From an uncultured Christensenella sp. (lineage in GTDB: Bacteria > Bacillota > Clostridia > Christensenellales > Borkfalkiaceae): a DNA stretch of 52,232 bases. The notes beneath the pieces are model-generated. The model was given only the letters and a program-made list of their open reading frames with translations. It had not been told where the DNA came from and searched no databases. Each line of letters starts with the position of its first letter. Position 1 is the stretch's first letter. Location: the NCBI GenBank assembly GCA_910583855.1, contig CAJTYL010000012.1, positions 1 to 52,232 of the forward strand, given 5' to 3'. Both the position numbers and the translations under genes were made by a program. This document shows, one piece after another, positions 23,371 through 33,100 of this stretch.

Positions 23371-24209
23371 TATTTTAATTTTACTTTTTTGAGAATTTTA
23401 GTCAAGAAGGCTGATAAAGGGTTATCCTCCACCTCTTCTATTTTACCGCTGTCGGCGGCAACCGTCAGGTCGCGGTCCACAGGCAGTTTTTCAACGTTGG
23501 GAATACCGAATTCCAAGGCGATTGCGTCGACCTTGCTTTCACCGAAAACGGAAATTTTTCTGCCGCAGTCGGGGCACTTTACATAGCTCATATTCTCGAC
23601 TATGCCGAGGATTGGAATATTCATCATCTGCGCCATATTGACGGCCTTCTGCACTATCATGCCCACCAAGTCCTGCGGGGTAGTTACGACCACTATGCCG
23701 TCGATAGGAATACTTTGGAAAACCGTTAAAGGCACGTCGCCCGTGCCGGGGGGCATATCGATAAACATTATATCTACGCCCGTCCAGATTACGTCCGTCC
23801 AAAACTGCAACACGGTGCCCGAAATGAGCGAACCGCGCCAAACGACGGGCTCAGCCTCGTTTTCAAGAAGGACGTTCATTGACATTATCTGAACGCCGCC
23901 GTCCGTTACGACGGGTAAAATTCCGTTATCCGAACCCATAGCGCGCTTGTCCGCGCCGAACATACGGGGAATGGACGGTCCCGTTATATCTGCGTCCATA
24001 ACGGCGGTTACTTTGCCGCTTTTTTGAGCGGCTGCCGCAAGCAGGGCGCACGTCATAGACTTGCCTACCCCGCCCTTGCCCGAAACGACCGCGATTACCT
24101 TTTTAATATCGCTCATTTCGTGGGGCTTCTTTTTAAGACTTTCTTTTTTGCGGGAAGCGCAACCGCTGTCACCGCAGGAAGAGCAGTCGTGAGTGCAATT
24201 TTCCGACAT
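23370..24209 (-). CDS. Mrp/NBP35-family Fe-S cluster carrier ATPase
   Basis: 279 residues. N-terminal Cys motif C-x3-CSSCGDSGC of the NBP35 type (residues 5-17), deviant Walker A VVSGKGGVGKSMT, switch MDADITGPSIPRM, Walker B MFIDMPPGTGD, and the CPDC pair near the C-terminus that binds a bridging cluster in dimers. It delivers [4Fe-4S] clusters to apoproteins in the cytoplasm. Monocistronic; ends at a hairpin terminator. Confidence 0.93.
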   Translation of the reverse strand: MSENCTHDCSSCGDSGCASRKKESLKKKPHEMSDIKKVIAVVSGKGGVGKSMTCALLAAAAQKSGKVTAVMDADITGPSIPRMFGADKRAMGSDNGILPVVTDGGVQIMSMNVLLENEAEPVVWRGSLISGTVLQFWTDVIWTGVDIMFIDMPPGTGDVPLTVFQSIPIDGIVVVTTPQDLVGMIVQKAVNMAQMMNIPILGIVENMSYVKCPDCGRKISVFGESKVDAIALEFGIPNVEKLPVDRDLTVAADSGKIEEVEDNPLSAFLTKILKKVKLK

Positions 24210-24306
24210 AATTTTCCACCTGAAAATTTTTTTTCTATTTTAAATTATTGGCAAAAATTTGTCAAGCCAATACCCGTTAAAGAAAATAAAACGGCGTTGA
24301 ATTTAG

Positions 24307-24335
24307 TTGCAAAAAAATTAATTATCTGTTAAAAT
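24307..24335 (+). promoter_or_regulatory. Promoter of the SRP RNA gene
   Basis: TTGCAA at 24307-24312 and extended -10 TGTTAAAAT (TAAAAT 24330-24335) with a 17-bp spacer; predicted start near 24341-24342. Confidence 0.75.
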
Positions 24336-24340
24336 GTTTG

Positions 24341-24570
24341 CACTGTGCTAAGTGGGGAGTTTGCGGTGCCCTGTACCTGCAATCCGCAATAGCAGGACCG
24401 AACGTCTTTCTCGACGCAATAAGTGGAAAGCTGCGCTTTGTAAGGGGTGTTGATACCAAGGTCTTATGCAACCGACAACTGCGAACCGTGTCAGGATAGG
24501 GATATAGCAGCACTAAACAGTCCCGTCGGTGTGCCATAAGGTAGCTTTGGAGGAGCTACCTGCAAAGTTT
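24341..24570 (+). ncRNA. ffs: Signal recognition particle RNA, large Gram-positive type
   Basis: The 5' Alu domain is recognised from GTGCTAAGTGGGGAG, then GCGGTGCCCTGTACCTGC, AATCCGCAATAGCAGGACCG. Domain IV is recognised from TCAGG, a short AUA/UAU stem with GGGA tetraloop, and AGCAGCAC. It binds Ffh and directs nascent membrane and secreted proteins to the translocon. The 5' end is set by the promoter; the 3' end is approximate. A GC-rich terminator follows at 24626. Confidence 0.93.
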
Positions 24571-24625
24571 ACGTTTCGGCTTATTACGGCAAAAAAGACT
24601 GCACAGCTTATTTTAAAATCGGAAA

Positions 24626-24660
24626 CCGCCGCGGCTTAATGCCGCGGCGGTTATCTTTTT
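24626..24660. terminator. Terminator between SRP RNA and the ABC operon
   Basis: CCGCCGCGGC, loop TTAAT, GCCGCGGCGG (24626-24650), then TTATCTTTTT. Serves the SRP RNA on the plus strand and possibly the convergent ABC operon. Confidence 0.85.
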
Positions 24661-24668
24661 GCCGTTAA

Positions 24669-25799
24669 TTATTTTTTGAGCATTACGCTCTCTTTTTTGA
24701 ACATATACCCTGTTAAAATTATTAAAAGCGCGGTTAAAACTAAATTAGATACTATTGCAAGCACTACGCCTAAGACGGACTCCGTCATCGCGAGAACCGC
24801 CGACATGGCTATTCCGCTGCCTATAAACGGTATTGCGTAGAGCCCGACGGACGGGTTGGGAAAGAACATACTTACCATACCTAGGAGAATTATAATTATC
24901 ATAAACGGACCTATAAACGCCGTTGCCTCCTTGACGTTTTTGGCAAACGTGGATAAAGCCGAGAACGCCGAAATCATTACGAGGACTATTGAAATAATTA
25001 TTCCGAAAAGCATAAAGTAAGTCCCCGCGCCGTAGGACACGGCTCCTAAATTAATCAGACCGCCCGAAAGCTTAGGCAACGACAGAATAACGCCCAAAAA
25101 GCTTATCAGCCCGCTAAGCATCGCGTAGCACGAAAGACTTACGATTTTGCCAAGGACTATTTCAATGCGCTTAACGGGGGTAATAAGCATAGTCGCCATA
25201 GTCCCCCTCTCCTTTTCGCCTGCGATCGCTTCGGGAGCAACCGCAATGCAGGCCGACGCCAAAAGGGAAAACATAAGCATAGGTATCATCATTGCGATAA
25301 GGTTTGTCGACTGCTTTTCCGAATTGACCAAATCAAAAACTTCCGCAGGCGATGAATTTACCGTAAACGCATTTAGACCGTTCAGTATCGCGGTTACTAC
25401 CGCATAGCCTTGGAAGGACGTATCCACCGACGAATTATAATAAATTTTAACTTCGGGGCTTGCCCCGCTTTCCACATCCGCGGTAAAAGTTGAGGGAAAT
25501 TCCACGATAATGTCAAGTTCGCCTTCGGCGACCCCCGACTTTGCTTCCTCAACGCTCAAATTCCGGACGTCGAGAACGCTATCCAAAGCCTTAAATTTTT
25601 CACCGTCGGGCATATTTACAACAACTGCCGTATATTCATATCCTTCGGGTATCGACGGCGTAACTTTTTCCATTACCGTACCTATCAATGTATAAAGGCA
25701 AAAAATCAATACGCCGGGCAGAAAAATCATCAAAATCATTCTCCTGTCCTTGAAAAAGCGGTTAAATTCCTTTTTAATTATCAAGATAACGTTCTTCAT
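24669..25799 (-). CDS. ABC-2 type exporter permease (NatB-like)
   Basis: 376 residues. N-terminal cytoplasmic start MKNVILIIKKEFNRFFKDRR, first membrane helix (MILMIFLPGVLIFCLYTLI), a large extracytoplasmic domain of about 130 residues, then five to six helices in the C-terminal half, with GEKERGTMATMLITPVKR between the first two of these, the ABC-2 family signature. Forms the exporter with the ATPase encoded 4 nt upstream by overlap. Substrate unknown (Na+ or a drug/peptide in relatives). Confidence 0.88.
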   Translation of the reverse strand: MKNVILIIKKEFNRFFKDRRMILMIFLPGVLIFCLYTLIGTVMEKVTPSIPEGYEYTAVVVNMPDGEKFKALDSVLDVRNLSVEEAKSGVAEGELDIIVEFPSTFTADVESGASPEVKIYYNSSVDTSFQGYAVVTAILNGLNAFTVNSSPAEVFDLVNSEKQSTNLIAMMIPMLMFSLLASACIAVAPEAIAGEKERGTMATMLITPVKRIEIVLGKIVSLSCYAMLSGLISFLGVILSLPKLSGGLINLGAVSYGAGTYFMLFGIIISIVLVMISAFSALSTFAKNVKEATAFIGPFMIIIILLGMVSMFFPNPSVGLYAIPFIGSGIAMSAVLAMTESVLGVVLAIVSNLVLTALLIILTGYMFKKESVMLKK

Positions 25800-26569
25800 A
25801 TAGTTGCCCCCGTAACTCGTTCGTACAGTTCAAAGAATTTATCTTCCAAATTCTTTTCTTTCGTGAGGTTTTCAAGCGCGTCCAACGCGGCAAGCTTGCC
25901 TTCGATTAAGATACCTACTCTGTCGCAAAGTTTTTCAACAAGACTGAAAATATGAGTGGACAGAATTATCGTCTTACCGTCTTTTTTAAGCTCCTGCAAA
26001 AAGTCTGTAACGACGCGGGCGGTGAGCACGTCAAGCCCGTTGGTAGGTTCGTCGAAGATAATAAATTCGGGGTCGTGAGCGATTGATACGACGAGGGCGA
26101 CTTTCTGCTTCATCCCTGTGGACAAATTACCGTATTTTTGGGATTTGAAAGCGTCGATGCCGAATTTTTGGAAAAGGGCAAACTTTCTTGCCTGCGTTAC
26201 GCCTTTATCGATCCCGTAGAGCCCGCTGAAAAAATCAAATAAGTACTCGGGCGTGAAAGCGTCCTCAAGCTTTAATTCACTGGTTAAAAAACCGATTTTG
26301 CGGCGCACGCCTGTTTCGTCTGAAATTATGCTTTTACCGCAGACTGTAGCGCTGCCGCTATCCGGTTTTACCAAGGTGGCAAGCATTCTGAGCGTAGTGG
26401 TTTTACCCGCGCCGTTGGGACCGAGCAGTCCGAAAATTTCACCCTTATACGCTGTAAAGGAAAGGTTGTCCACCGCAACCTTCGTTTCAGGTCCGTCCGT
26501 TTTTTTAAAAAGTTTTTTAGGTTGTTTGAAGGTTTTCGTAAGCCCTTCTACCTTTAAAATTTCTTCCAT
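25796..26569 (-). CDS. ABC exporter ATPase (NatA-like)
   Basis: 257 residues. Walker A GLLGPNGAGKTTTLRML, signature LSTGMKQKVALVVSI, Walker B FIIFDEPTNGLD, H-loop STHIFS. First gene of a two-gene operon. AAGGAG stands before the ATG, and a consensus promoter with an operator in its spacer lies 20-60 nt upstream, facing a small XRE regulator gene that probably controls it. Confidence 0.92.
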   Translation of the reverse strand: MEEILKVEGLTKTFKQPKKLFKKTDGPETKVAVDNLSFTAYKGEIFGLLGPNGAGKTTTLRMLATLVKPDSGSATVCGKSIISDETGVRRKIGFLTSELKLEDAFTPEYLFDFFSGLYGIDKGVTQARKFALFQKFGIDAFKSQKYGNLSTGMKQKVALVVSIAHDPEFIIFDEPTNGLDVLTARVVTDFLQELKKDGKTIILSTHIFSLVEKLCDRVGILIEGKLAALDALENLTKEKNLEDKFFELYERVTGATI

Positions 26570-26597
26570 ATTGCTCCTTAATTTGTTATGTAATTAC

Positions 26598-26626
26598 AGT
26601 ATACCGAACAAAACGTTCCAAGTCAA
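26598..26626 (-). promoter_or_regulatory. Promoter of the ABC exporter operon
   Basis: Minus strand TTGACT (26626-26621) and TATACT (26603-26598), 17-bp spacer. The operator GAACAAAACGTTC fills the spacer. Confidence 0.8.
26606..26618. promoter_or_regulatory. XRE operator 1
   Basis: GAACAAAACGTTC, dyad GAAC-N5-GTTC, between the -35 and -10 boxes of the exporter promoter. Confidence 0.6.
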
Positions 26627-26632
26627 CCATAA

Positions 26633-26649
26633 TAGAACATTTTGTTCTA
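26633..26649. promoter_or_regulatory. XRE operator 2
   Basis: TAGAACATTTTGTTCTA, perfect arms TAGAACA/TGTTCTA. Same GAAC-N5-GTTC core as operator 1, 29 bp away centre to centre. It overlaps the predicted -10 region of the XRE gene (TAAAAT 26648-26653), so autoregulation is likely. Confidence 0.6.
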
Positions 26650-26659
26650 AAATAGTATT

Positions 26660-26866
26660 ATGAACTTATTCGGCGAAAGGCTAAAAGAACTGAGAAGCGA
26701 TAATAAATTATCGCGCAAAGAAGTATCTGAAAAATTAGGCGTTTCCGTAAGACTTATAAGTTACTGGGAAAACGGTGAACGGGAATGCGATTTTAAAACG
26801 CTTATCAGTATTGCGGATTTATTTTCAACGAGCGTTGATTACCTGCTCGGCAGAACGGATTACTGA
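26660..26866 (+). CDS. Small XRE-family HTH repressor
   Basis: 68 residues, a single HTH domain (GERLKELRSDNKLSRKEVSEKLGVSVRLISYWENGERE) ending with the usual SVDYLLGRTDY. Divergent from the ABC exporter. The -10-like TAAAAT ends exactly 6 nt before the ATG and there is no Shine-Dalgarno, so the mRNA may be leaderless. Two dyads with the same core occupy the shared intergenic region. It most likely represses both itself and the exporter. Confidence 0.85.
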   Translation: MNLFGERLKELRSDNKLSRKEVSEKLGVSVRLISYWENGERECDFKTLISIADLFSTSVDYLLGRTDY

Positions 26867-26876
26867 AATTAAAAGC

Positions 26877-26903
26877 AGGACGGCATTTATGCCGTCCTTT
26901 TAT
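26877..26903. terminator. Bidirectional terminator between xre and uppP
   Basis: AGGACGGCAT (26877-26886) with ATGCCGTCCT (26889-26898), flanked by A-rich and TTTTATT sequence. Confidence 0.85.
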
Positions 26904-27721
26904 TATGCGTTAAATACGGTAAATTGCAAAACGAGACTCGTTATAGACATCAAAACAAGGTACAGACTGAACCATTTATAATTGGCTTTTTGAATAACTT
27001 TAAGCATAACCTTTATTGCAAAAAGACCCGCCACTGCCGATATTATAAAACCGAGCGCCACACTCCAACCCAACGTTGCGCCGTAATCGGTAAAGTTTTG
27101 CTGGATTTCACCCTTGTAAAGGCCCAAAGCAAGTTCAACGAAGAAACCGCCGAGAATTACGGGGATACTCATAAGAAACGAAAACTTGGCAACGTCCTCA
27201 CGGTTACAGCCCGCCAGCGTACCCGCGCATATCGTTGATCCGCTACGGGAAATCCCCGGAAGAACGGCAACTGCCTGCGCAACGCCCATCGGAATAACGG
27301 TTTTAAGACAGAGAGGCAAAACGCTTTCGCGCCGCTTTGCGACAATCTCCGTTACGAAAAGAAGAACAGCCGTAACCAAAAATAACACGCAAAGCACTAT
27401 GCCCACGCAGCTACGGGCCAGGAGAAAATCGTCAAGATGACAAAATTCTATAACCACGCCCACTACCGCTGCCGGAACCGTTGCAAGCACGAGAAACCCT
27501 AACGTTTTAAAGGGTCGTTTGAAAAGGGCGATTATATCCTTCCAAAATACTGCGCAAACAGCCACGAGAGTGCCGAGGTGAAGTATTACCGTAAAGAACA
27601 TAACGTCCGTTTCGGTGTTAAATATTGCGTTGTAGAACGCTATGTGCCCCGACGAAGAGACGGGTAAGAATTCAGTCAATCCCTGCACTAAGCCGAGAAT
27701 TACCGCTTGCCAAATTTCCAT
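26903..27721 (-). CDS. uppP: Undecaprenyl-diphosphatase (BacA/UppP)
   Basis: 272 residues, about eight membrane helices. Family signatures: LVQGLTEFLPVSSSGHI near the N-terminus and LPGISRSGSTI near residue 165. It dephosphorylates undecaprenyl diphosphate, recycling the lipid carrier for peptidoglycan and other wall glycans, and its level affects bacitracin sensitivity. It is separated from the foldase-like gene (stop side) by 21 nt, possibly cotranscribed with it. Confidence 0.95.
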   Translation of the reverse strand: MEIWQAVILGLVQGLTEFLPVSSSGHIAFYNAIFNTETDVMFFTVILHLGTLVAVCAVFWKDIIALFKRPFKTLGFLVLATVPAAVVGVVIEFCHLDDFLLARSCVGIVLCVLFLVTAVLLFVTEIVAKRRESVLPLCLKTVIPMGVAQAVAVLPGISRSGSTICAGTLAGCNREDVAKFSFLMSIPVILGGFFVELALGLYKGEIQQNFTDYGATLGWSVALGFIISAVAGLFAIKVMLKVIQKANYKWFSLYLVLMSITSLVLQFTVFNA

Positions 27722-27742
27722 AAAACTGCCTTGATTAGCTTA

Positions 27743-29965
27743 TTACGAGTTTGAATTAGCTTTGTCAAGTTCAAATAAATTTTTGTACGCAGACTCGTGC
27801 TTTTCTACGGTAGTATCAAGCTTGAAGTCCGTGATTATCTGACTCTTCCTCTTCGTGCTTAAATCCGACAGGGTCTTACTCTTGAACCATTCGTAGAAGA
27901 GATTTTCAAAAGCGCCTTCCTTATCGATATTATTCGCCCAGTCGGGGTTTTCTCCGAACTGATTTCCAAGTTCATACGTATAAGTTACGTAGATTAAGTG
28001 CCAACCGTAATCTCCCGCGCAAACGGCGTAAGAGCCTGCGCCGCTCTTTACCGCCTCGTGCGCGACGTGTTCAAACTCTTTAATATAGCTCGTGTCGCCC
28101 GCCTGAACGGAATAACCCACATATTGCGAAAGCACGCCCGTATCCGTGGTGTACGCGTATTGAAGCTCGTTTACCGCGCTCATTACTTTATATCGGTTAC
28201 TTTCCTTGTTGAGGAAGTTCGCCATAGTATTATCAACGCCGTTATTATCGCCGAAATTAACCTTACCCGTCGTGTAGACGAAGTTGGAATAATCTACGAC
28301 CTTTTTGCCGTTGACTTCCTTATAGAGATTATTTTTATCCGATACGATAGCATTTCCGTAATTTGAAGTATCGGTATGCGTTGCGGTGCATTTGTTATCG
28401 GTTACGAACGCGATATAATTTTCAAATTCCGAAAGCATATCATTAATATTAAGCTTGGCGGGGCTCAAGATATAGCCGTCGTTCTTCTCTACCACGGTAC
28501 CGTTGTAGGGATAGAGCCCTGCGTATTTTTCAATAGATTCGTACTTATCGGGATTGGATACGTTGTTTTCAAAGAAAAGCCATTCTTTGCCCGCGTCCTT
28601 ACCGTAATATCTTTCAACAGCATCCTTTGCGTTAAACGCATACTCCTTTTCGCCGTTAAACCAGGCAGCGCGTTGGTCGGTGGTTTCGATTAATCCAAGC
28701 AAGGCGTTCCTTGCAACGTAATATTCTGGTTTATAGCCTCCGTCGAGCTCCTCGTCCGCGTAAATCTTCTGGAAAGCTTTCAATGCGTCGTTCTGCGCGT
28801 CGCTGAAGGGAAGCAAGATGTTGTAAACGTAGCCGAACCTGCCGCCATCCGCCGTGTCGTCCGTTTCGGGAGCGTAAAGCACGAAGGACGTATCCGACAT
28901 GCCATCCATTGCGGTTGTGAAGTTGCTTTCGGTTTCGTAGTTCTCCTTTTGGGAGTTGAGCAGGTTTACGTATGCCGATTGAATCTTGCTGTAATCGTTG
29001 GACGCATTTTCGTCGTCCGTCTGCTTTAAATGAGCCTCCTGCTTTTCCTCGTACACTTCGTAATATTTGTTTATGACGCACTGTTCGAGCTGGGAAACGT
29101 ATTCGTCCTGAATATATTTAAGCTCACGGACTTTTCTGAGGTCTTCCTTTTTGGTATCAACGAGGTCGTAAGACGACGAAGCAAGGCTGGAAATAAAATC
29201 GTTATACGCCTTTATGCGGGTAGCATTGGTCGTACCTTCGAGGGCGTCGTCTTCGTACGCGCCGCTGTCTTTGAGCTGATAACCTTCATAACCCGTATAA
29301 ATATTATAATTCAGGCTGTCGTCAGTGACGCTTACCTGCGGGTAATAGTCTTCTTTTTGCGTATCGACTCCGTTAGGCGTTGAGCGCGTATCCGTTCCGG
29401 CAGAAGATGTTTCTTCGTCCAAATACTTCTTCTCCCTCGAATCGATAGCCGAGTTTATTGAATATCGAAGGTTGTATTCCGCTATTTTAACTTCCTTGCT
29501 GTCCTCCCCTAAAAGATATTCGTATTTGGATACGTCGCCCTTCTTGCTCGCTTCGATATACTTATCGAGCGCTCCCGCTTCGTAACCTTCGCTCTTATCG
29601 TTAGTCGCCTTTTCCTTTAAAAGGTACATCGTGGAATACTGAACGAGAACGGCGTTTTCAACGAGCTGATCCAAAAGGATATTAAACGTTTCTTTATAAG
29701 TTTTTCCGGAATTTTGAACGTAGGAATATCCGTAGTTTATAAAGTATGCGACAAGCTCTCTTTTTATGATATCGGTCTTGCCGACTGCAGCCTTGTAAGC
29801 TTCAAATTCCTTGTCAAGCGTGTCCGCCTTGGAAATATCAACGGTCGCGACGGTCTGACTCATATCAGCCGCCGTGTTCGTTGAAACGAGCGAACAACCG
29901 CCGAACGTTGCCGCAACCGCTATAGTCGACGCAAGAACTCCGCATATGATAGTTTTCTTTTTCAT
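27743..29965 (-). CDS. PrsA/SurA-like foldase lipoprotein
   Basis: 740 residues. Signal peptide with lipobox (IAVAATFGGC, Cys about residue 24), so membrane-anchored outside. Helical SurA_N-like start (ELVAYFINYGYSYVQNSGKT YKETFNILLDQLVENAVLVQ). A parvulin-like strand near the C-terminus, AGDYGWHLIYVTYTYELG, and a helical tail. The long middle region is Asp/Tyr/Asn-rich. Much longer than PrsA (about 290), and the isomerase domain is only partly recognisable, so a chaperone role is inferred. It lies upstream of uppP on the same strand. 29966-30179 has no supported gene. Confidence 0.6.
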   Translation of the reverse strand: MKKKTIICGVLASTIAVAATFGGCSLVSTNTAADMSQTVATVDISKADTLDKEFEAYKAAVGKTDIIKRELVAYFINYGYSYVQNSGKTYKETFNILLDQLVENAVLVQYSTMYLLKEKATNDKSEGYEAGALDKYIEASKKGDVSKYEYLLGEDSKEVKIAEYNLRYSINSAIDSREKKYLDEETSSAGTDTRSTPNGVDTQKEDYYPQVSVTDDSLNYNIYTGYEGYQLKDSGAYEDDALEGTTNATRIKAYNDFISSLASSSYDLVDTKKEDLRKVRELKYIQDEYVSQLEQCVINKYYEVYEEKQEAHLKQTDDENASNDYSKIQSAYVNLLNSQKENYETESNFTTAMDGMSDTSFVLYAPETDDTADGGRFGYVYNILLPFSDAQNDALKAFQKIYADEELDGGYKPEYYVARNALLGLIETTDQRAAWFNGEKEYAFNAKDAVERYYGKDAGKEWLFFENNVSNPDKYESIEKYAGLYPYNGTVVEKNDGYILSPAKLNINDMLSEFENYIAFVTDNKCTATHTDTSNYGNAIVSDKNNLYKEVNGKKVVDYSNFVYTTGKVNFGDNNGVDNTMANFLNKESNRYKVMSAVNELQYAYTTDTGVLSQYVGYSVQAGDTSYIKEFEHVAHEAVKSGAGSYAVCAGDYGWHLIYVTYTYELGNQFGENPDWANNIDKEGAFENLFYEWFKSKTLSDLSTKRKSQIITDFKLDTTVEKHESAYKNLFELDKANSNS

Positions 29966-30179
29966 AAATTTTGCTCCGAAACTAAGTGCATTATTTCTGT
30001 ATTACAAAAACGCAATAGTACAAGCAGAACAAGAAAAACAAGCGCCGCCCGCAGAGAGTTTACTTGACGTAAACGAACAAGGCGTGGCAAAGTTTGACAA
30101 AGTTATGCGCAGTGCAAATGCGTTTTTTAAAAAATCTATTTACTATTATATAACAACAAAAATTATTTAGCAAACGATT

Positions 30180-33100
30180 TTAATTAAAACTGAGTGCAAA
30201 TTTGAGAAATTTAGTCATATCCAACATAGTTTTTGCGGGAGATGAACGCGGCGCAAAGACGATAAGCGGGGCTTTAGCCATTGAAAGTTTGACGCTTTGC
30301 CTGTATTTTTCAAGCGCGACGGACAGCCTTGCGTCGTTTAGCGAATTGATTGACGGAAGCTCGAACGAACCCTCGGTGCTGTCTACGCATATCTTTTTGA
30401 CGTTGAATTTTGCCGCAAATGACTTTAATACCGCAATAATAAGAAGGTTTAAAACTTCATCGGGCATAGGTCCGTAGTTGTCCTCGATCGAAATGCAAAC
30501 GCGTTTGTAGTCCTCAACCGAACGGATTTCGGCAATTTGCTTATAACAGTCAAGTCTGCCCGCGCTGCTTTCGACGTATGCTTCGGGTATATACGCCGTG
30601 GCTTTGACGTCAAGCTCGGTTGAAAGCTGCTTGTCGCCCGTAAGCTCTTCCTTTAAAAGCTTGGAGTACAATTCGTAACCCACTTTATCCATATGCCCGT
30701 GCTGTTCCGCGCCGAGGACGTTGCCCGCGCCCCTGATTTCAAGGTCGCGCATTGCGATTTTGAAGCCAGAACCGAGTTCCGTAAATCGCATAATGGCTTT
30801 AAGGCGTTCCGCCGCATCGGTAGTTAGAACCTTTGAGGGCTTGAAAGTGAAGTAAGCCTGTGCAAGCCGCGCGCCCCTGCCCACTCTGCCGCGCAACTGA
30901 TAGAGCTGTGAAATACCCAAACGGTCTGCGTCGATGACTATTATCGTATTTGCGTTTGGAAGGTCGATGCCGTTTTCTATTATCGTAGTGGTGACTAAAA
31001 CGTTCTTTTCTCCGCGATAGAATGAGAACACTGCGTTTTCGAGAACGTCCCTGTCCATTCTGCCGTGGGCGTAGGTTACCTTTGCCTCGGGGATAATCTC
31101 CGCAACTCTGCCTGCGAAAGAAGAAATAGTTTCCACACGGTTATACAGAATAAACACCTGCCCCCCGCGGGAAATCTCACGGACGCATGCGTCGCGGATT
31201 AGCGTTTCGCTTTCCTCTACTACGTAGGTTTGCACGGGCAAACGTTTCAAGGGCGGCGTGTTAATTGTGGAAATATCCCGAATACCTGCAAGCGACATAT
31301 GTAGGGTGCGAGGTATTGGCGTTGCCGTCATAGTCAGACAGTCGATATTCTTTTTTACGTTTTTGATTTTTTCCTTATGTTCTACGCCGAAGCGTTGCTC
31401 TTCGTCGAGGACGAGAAGCCCCAAATCGTAAAACTGCACGTCCTTTGACAAAAGTCTGTGCGTACCGACAATAAGGTCTATATTGCCGTTTGCAAGCTCC
31501 GCTAAAATTTTGGCTTGCTGTGAGGGCGTTTTGAAGCGGTTCAACGCCTCGACGCGCACTCCGAAATCTTTAAAGCGTTCTACCGCCGTGTTGTAGTGCT
31601 GTTCGGAAAGCACGGTGCTGGGGCACATAATAGCCGCCTGTTTGCCGCCGAGCACGCATAGGTAGACGGCGCGGAGGGCAACCTCCGTTTTGCCGTATCC
31701 CACATCGCCGCAAAGCAGTCTGTCCATTACCTTTTCAGAACACATATCCGCCTTTATCTCTTCGATTGAAGTGAGCTGGTCGGGCGTTTCCTCGTATGAA
31801 AAGGCGTCCTCGAACTCCTGCATCATTGCCGCATTTTCGGGGAAGCGGAAACCGTGCTTTGCCTGTCTTTCGGCGTAAAGTTCCTTCAAATCGAACGCAA
31901 GCTTTTTTATCGACTGCTTGACCCGCTCCTTCACCCTTTCAAAGTCGGCTCCGCCTATCTTGGAAAGCGCTGGATTGGAGTCGCCGACGTACTTAGAAAG
32001 TACGTCCATCTGCTCGACGGGAACGTAAAGAACGTCGCCGCCCTTGTATTCGATTGAAAGATATTCTTTTATTCCGTCGGTCGTTTCAATCTTCTCGGTG
32101 CCCGTTATTTTACCTACGCCGTGCTTTTCGTGAACGCAGAAGTCGCCTATTTCAGGAGCAACGAACATATCGCCCCTGCGCTTTTTAATACGCTTTGTTA
32201 CAGACTTCGTGTAGATGTCGTCGCTACCGATTAAAACGAGTTTGCTTTCGTGCAGAATAAGACCGTGGGCAAGCTCTTCCGAGCTTACCGAAACGCCGTG
32301 CAGCGCCTGCAACCTGTCGGGAACGGGGTAAACGGGCAAGTATTCGTCGGAAAGAATTGACGAAAGCTTTTCATAGCGTTGCAGATTGCCAGTGAACGCA
32401 AGCACGCGGTAACCGTTTGATAGCCAATTCTTAACGTCGGTTACGAGCTGGGGCATTGCGTTGAGATAGGACGGCGCGGGGGTTGCGCGGAAGTCGTAAG
32501 TTTTTAACGGACGGAAGAACGCCGTAGTTGAGGTGAAGGTTTGCAACGCAAGGCATGCGTATTTTTTAAAGCCTTCTTTCAACGTTTCGGGTGATATGAG
32601 TTGATTTTGGGAAAAGGCGAACGCTTCGCCCCCCCTTTTCAGATCCGAAACACGCTCTGTATGTTCCTTGTATATCCCGTCCATTCTGTCGTTTACCGAC
32701 TTGCATTCGTCAAAAACTATTAAGGTGTTTTCATCCGTTAAATCGAATATATTACGGGTGCAACCGAGCAAAGGCATTAAAAAAGACGCGCCTGAAAACG
32801 ACGTGTTTTGCTCAAGCTTTTCCGCAATATCTTCGGCAATTTTCTTTGCCCTTTCGTACGCCTTTACGTCGGGCGACTTCTTCACCTGCGCCGTCAGCTC
32901 GCTTAGAATTTTTTCCCTTTCTCCGGGCAATATCCGCACGTCGGTTGCGGAGACTATAAGAACCTCGTGAATTTCTTCCAATCTTTCGCCGCTCACCGAG
33001 TCGAACGGGCGGATTTTTTCAACGGTATCGCCGAAGAAATCAATGCGAACGGGGGTTTCCGAATTGATGGGAAAAACCTCTAAGATATCGCCGCGAACAG

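Noticed and set aside
26606..26647. GAAC...GTTC dyads upstream of the exporter as LexA boxes
   Set aside because: Spacing between GAAC and GTTC is 5 bp, not the 4 bp of the Gram-positive SOS box, and the genes are not repair genes; an XRE operator fits better.
30003..30170. Plus-strand frame in the gap between the foldase gene and mfd (VQAEQEKQAPPAESLLDVNE)
   Set aside because: The amino-acid pattern looks somewhat protein-like, but there is no start codon with ribosome site in the gap and the longer frame overlaps the real minus-strand gene. At most a remnant.
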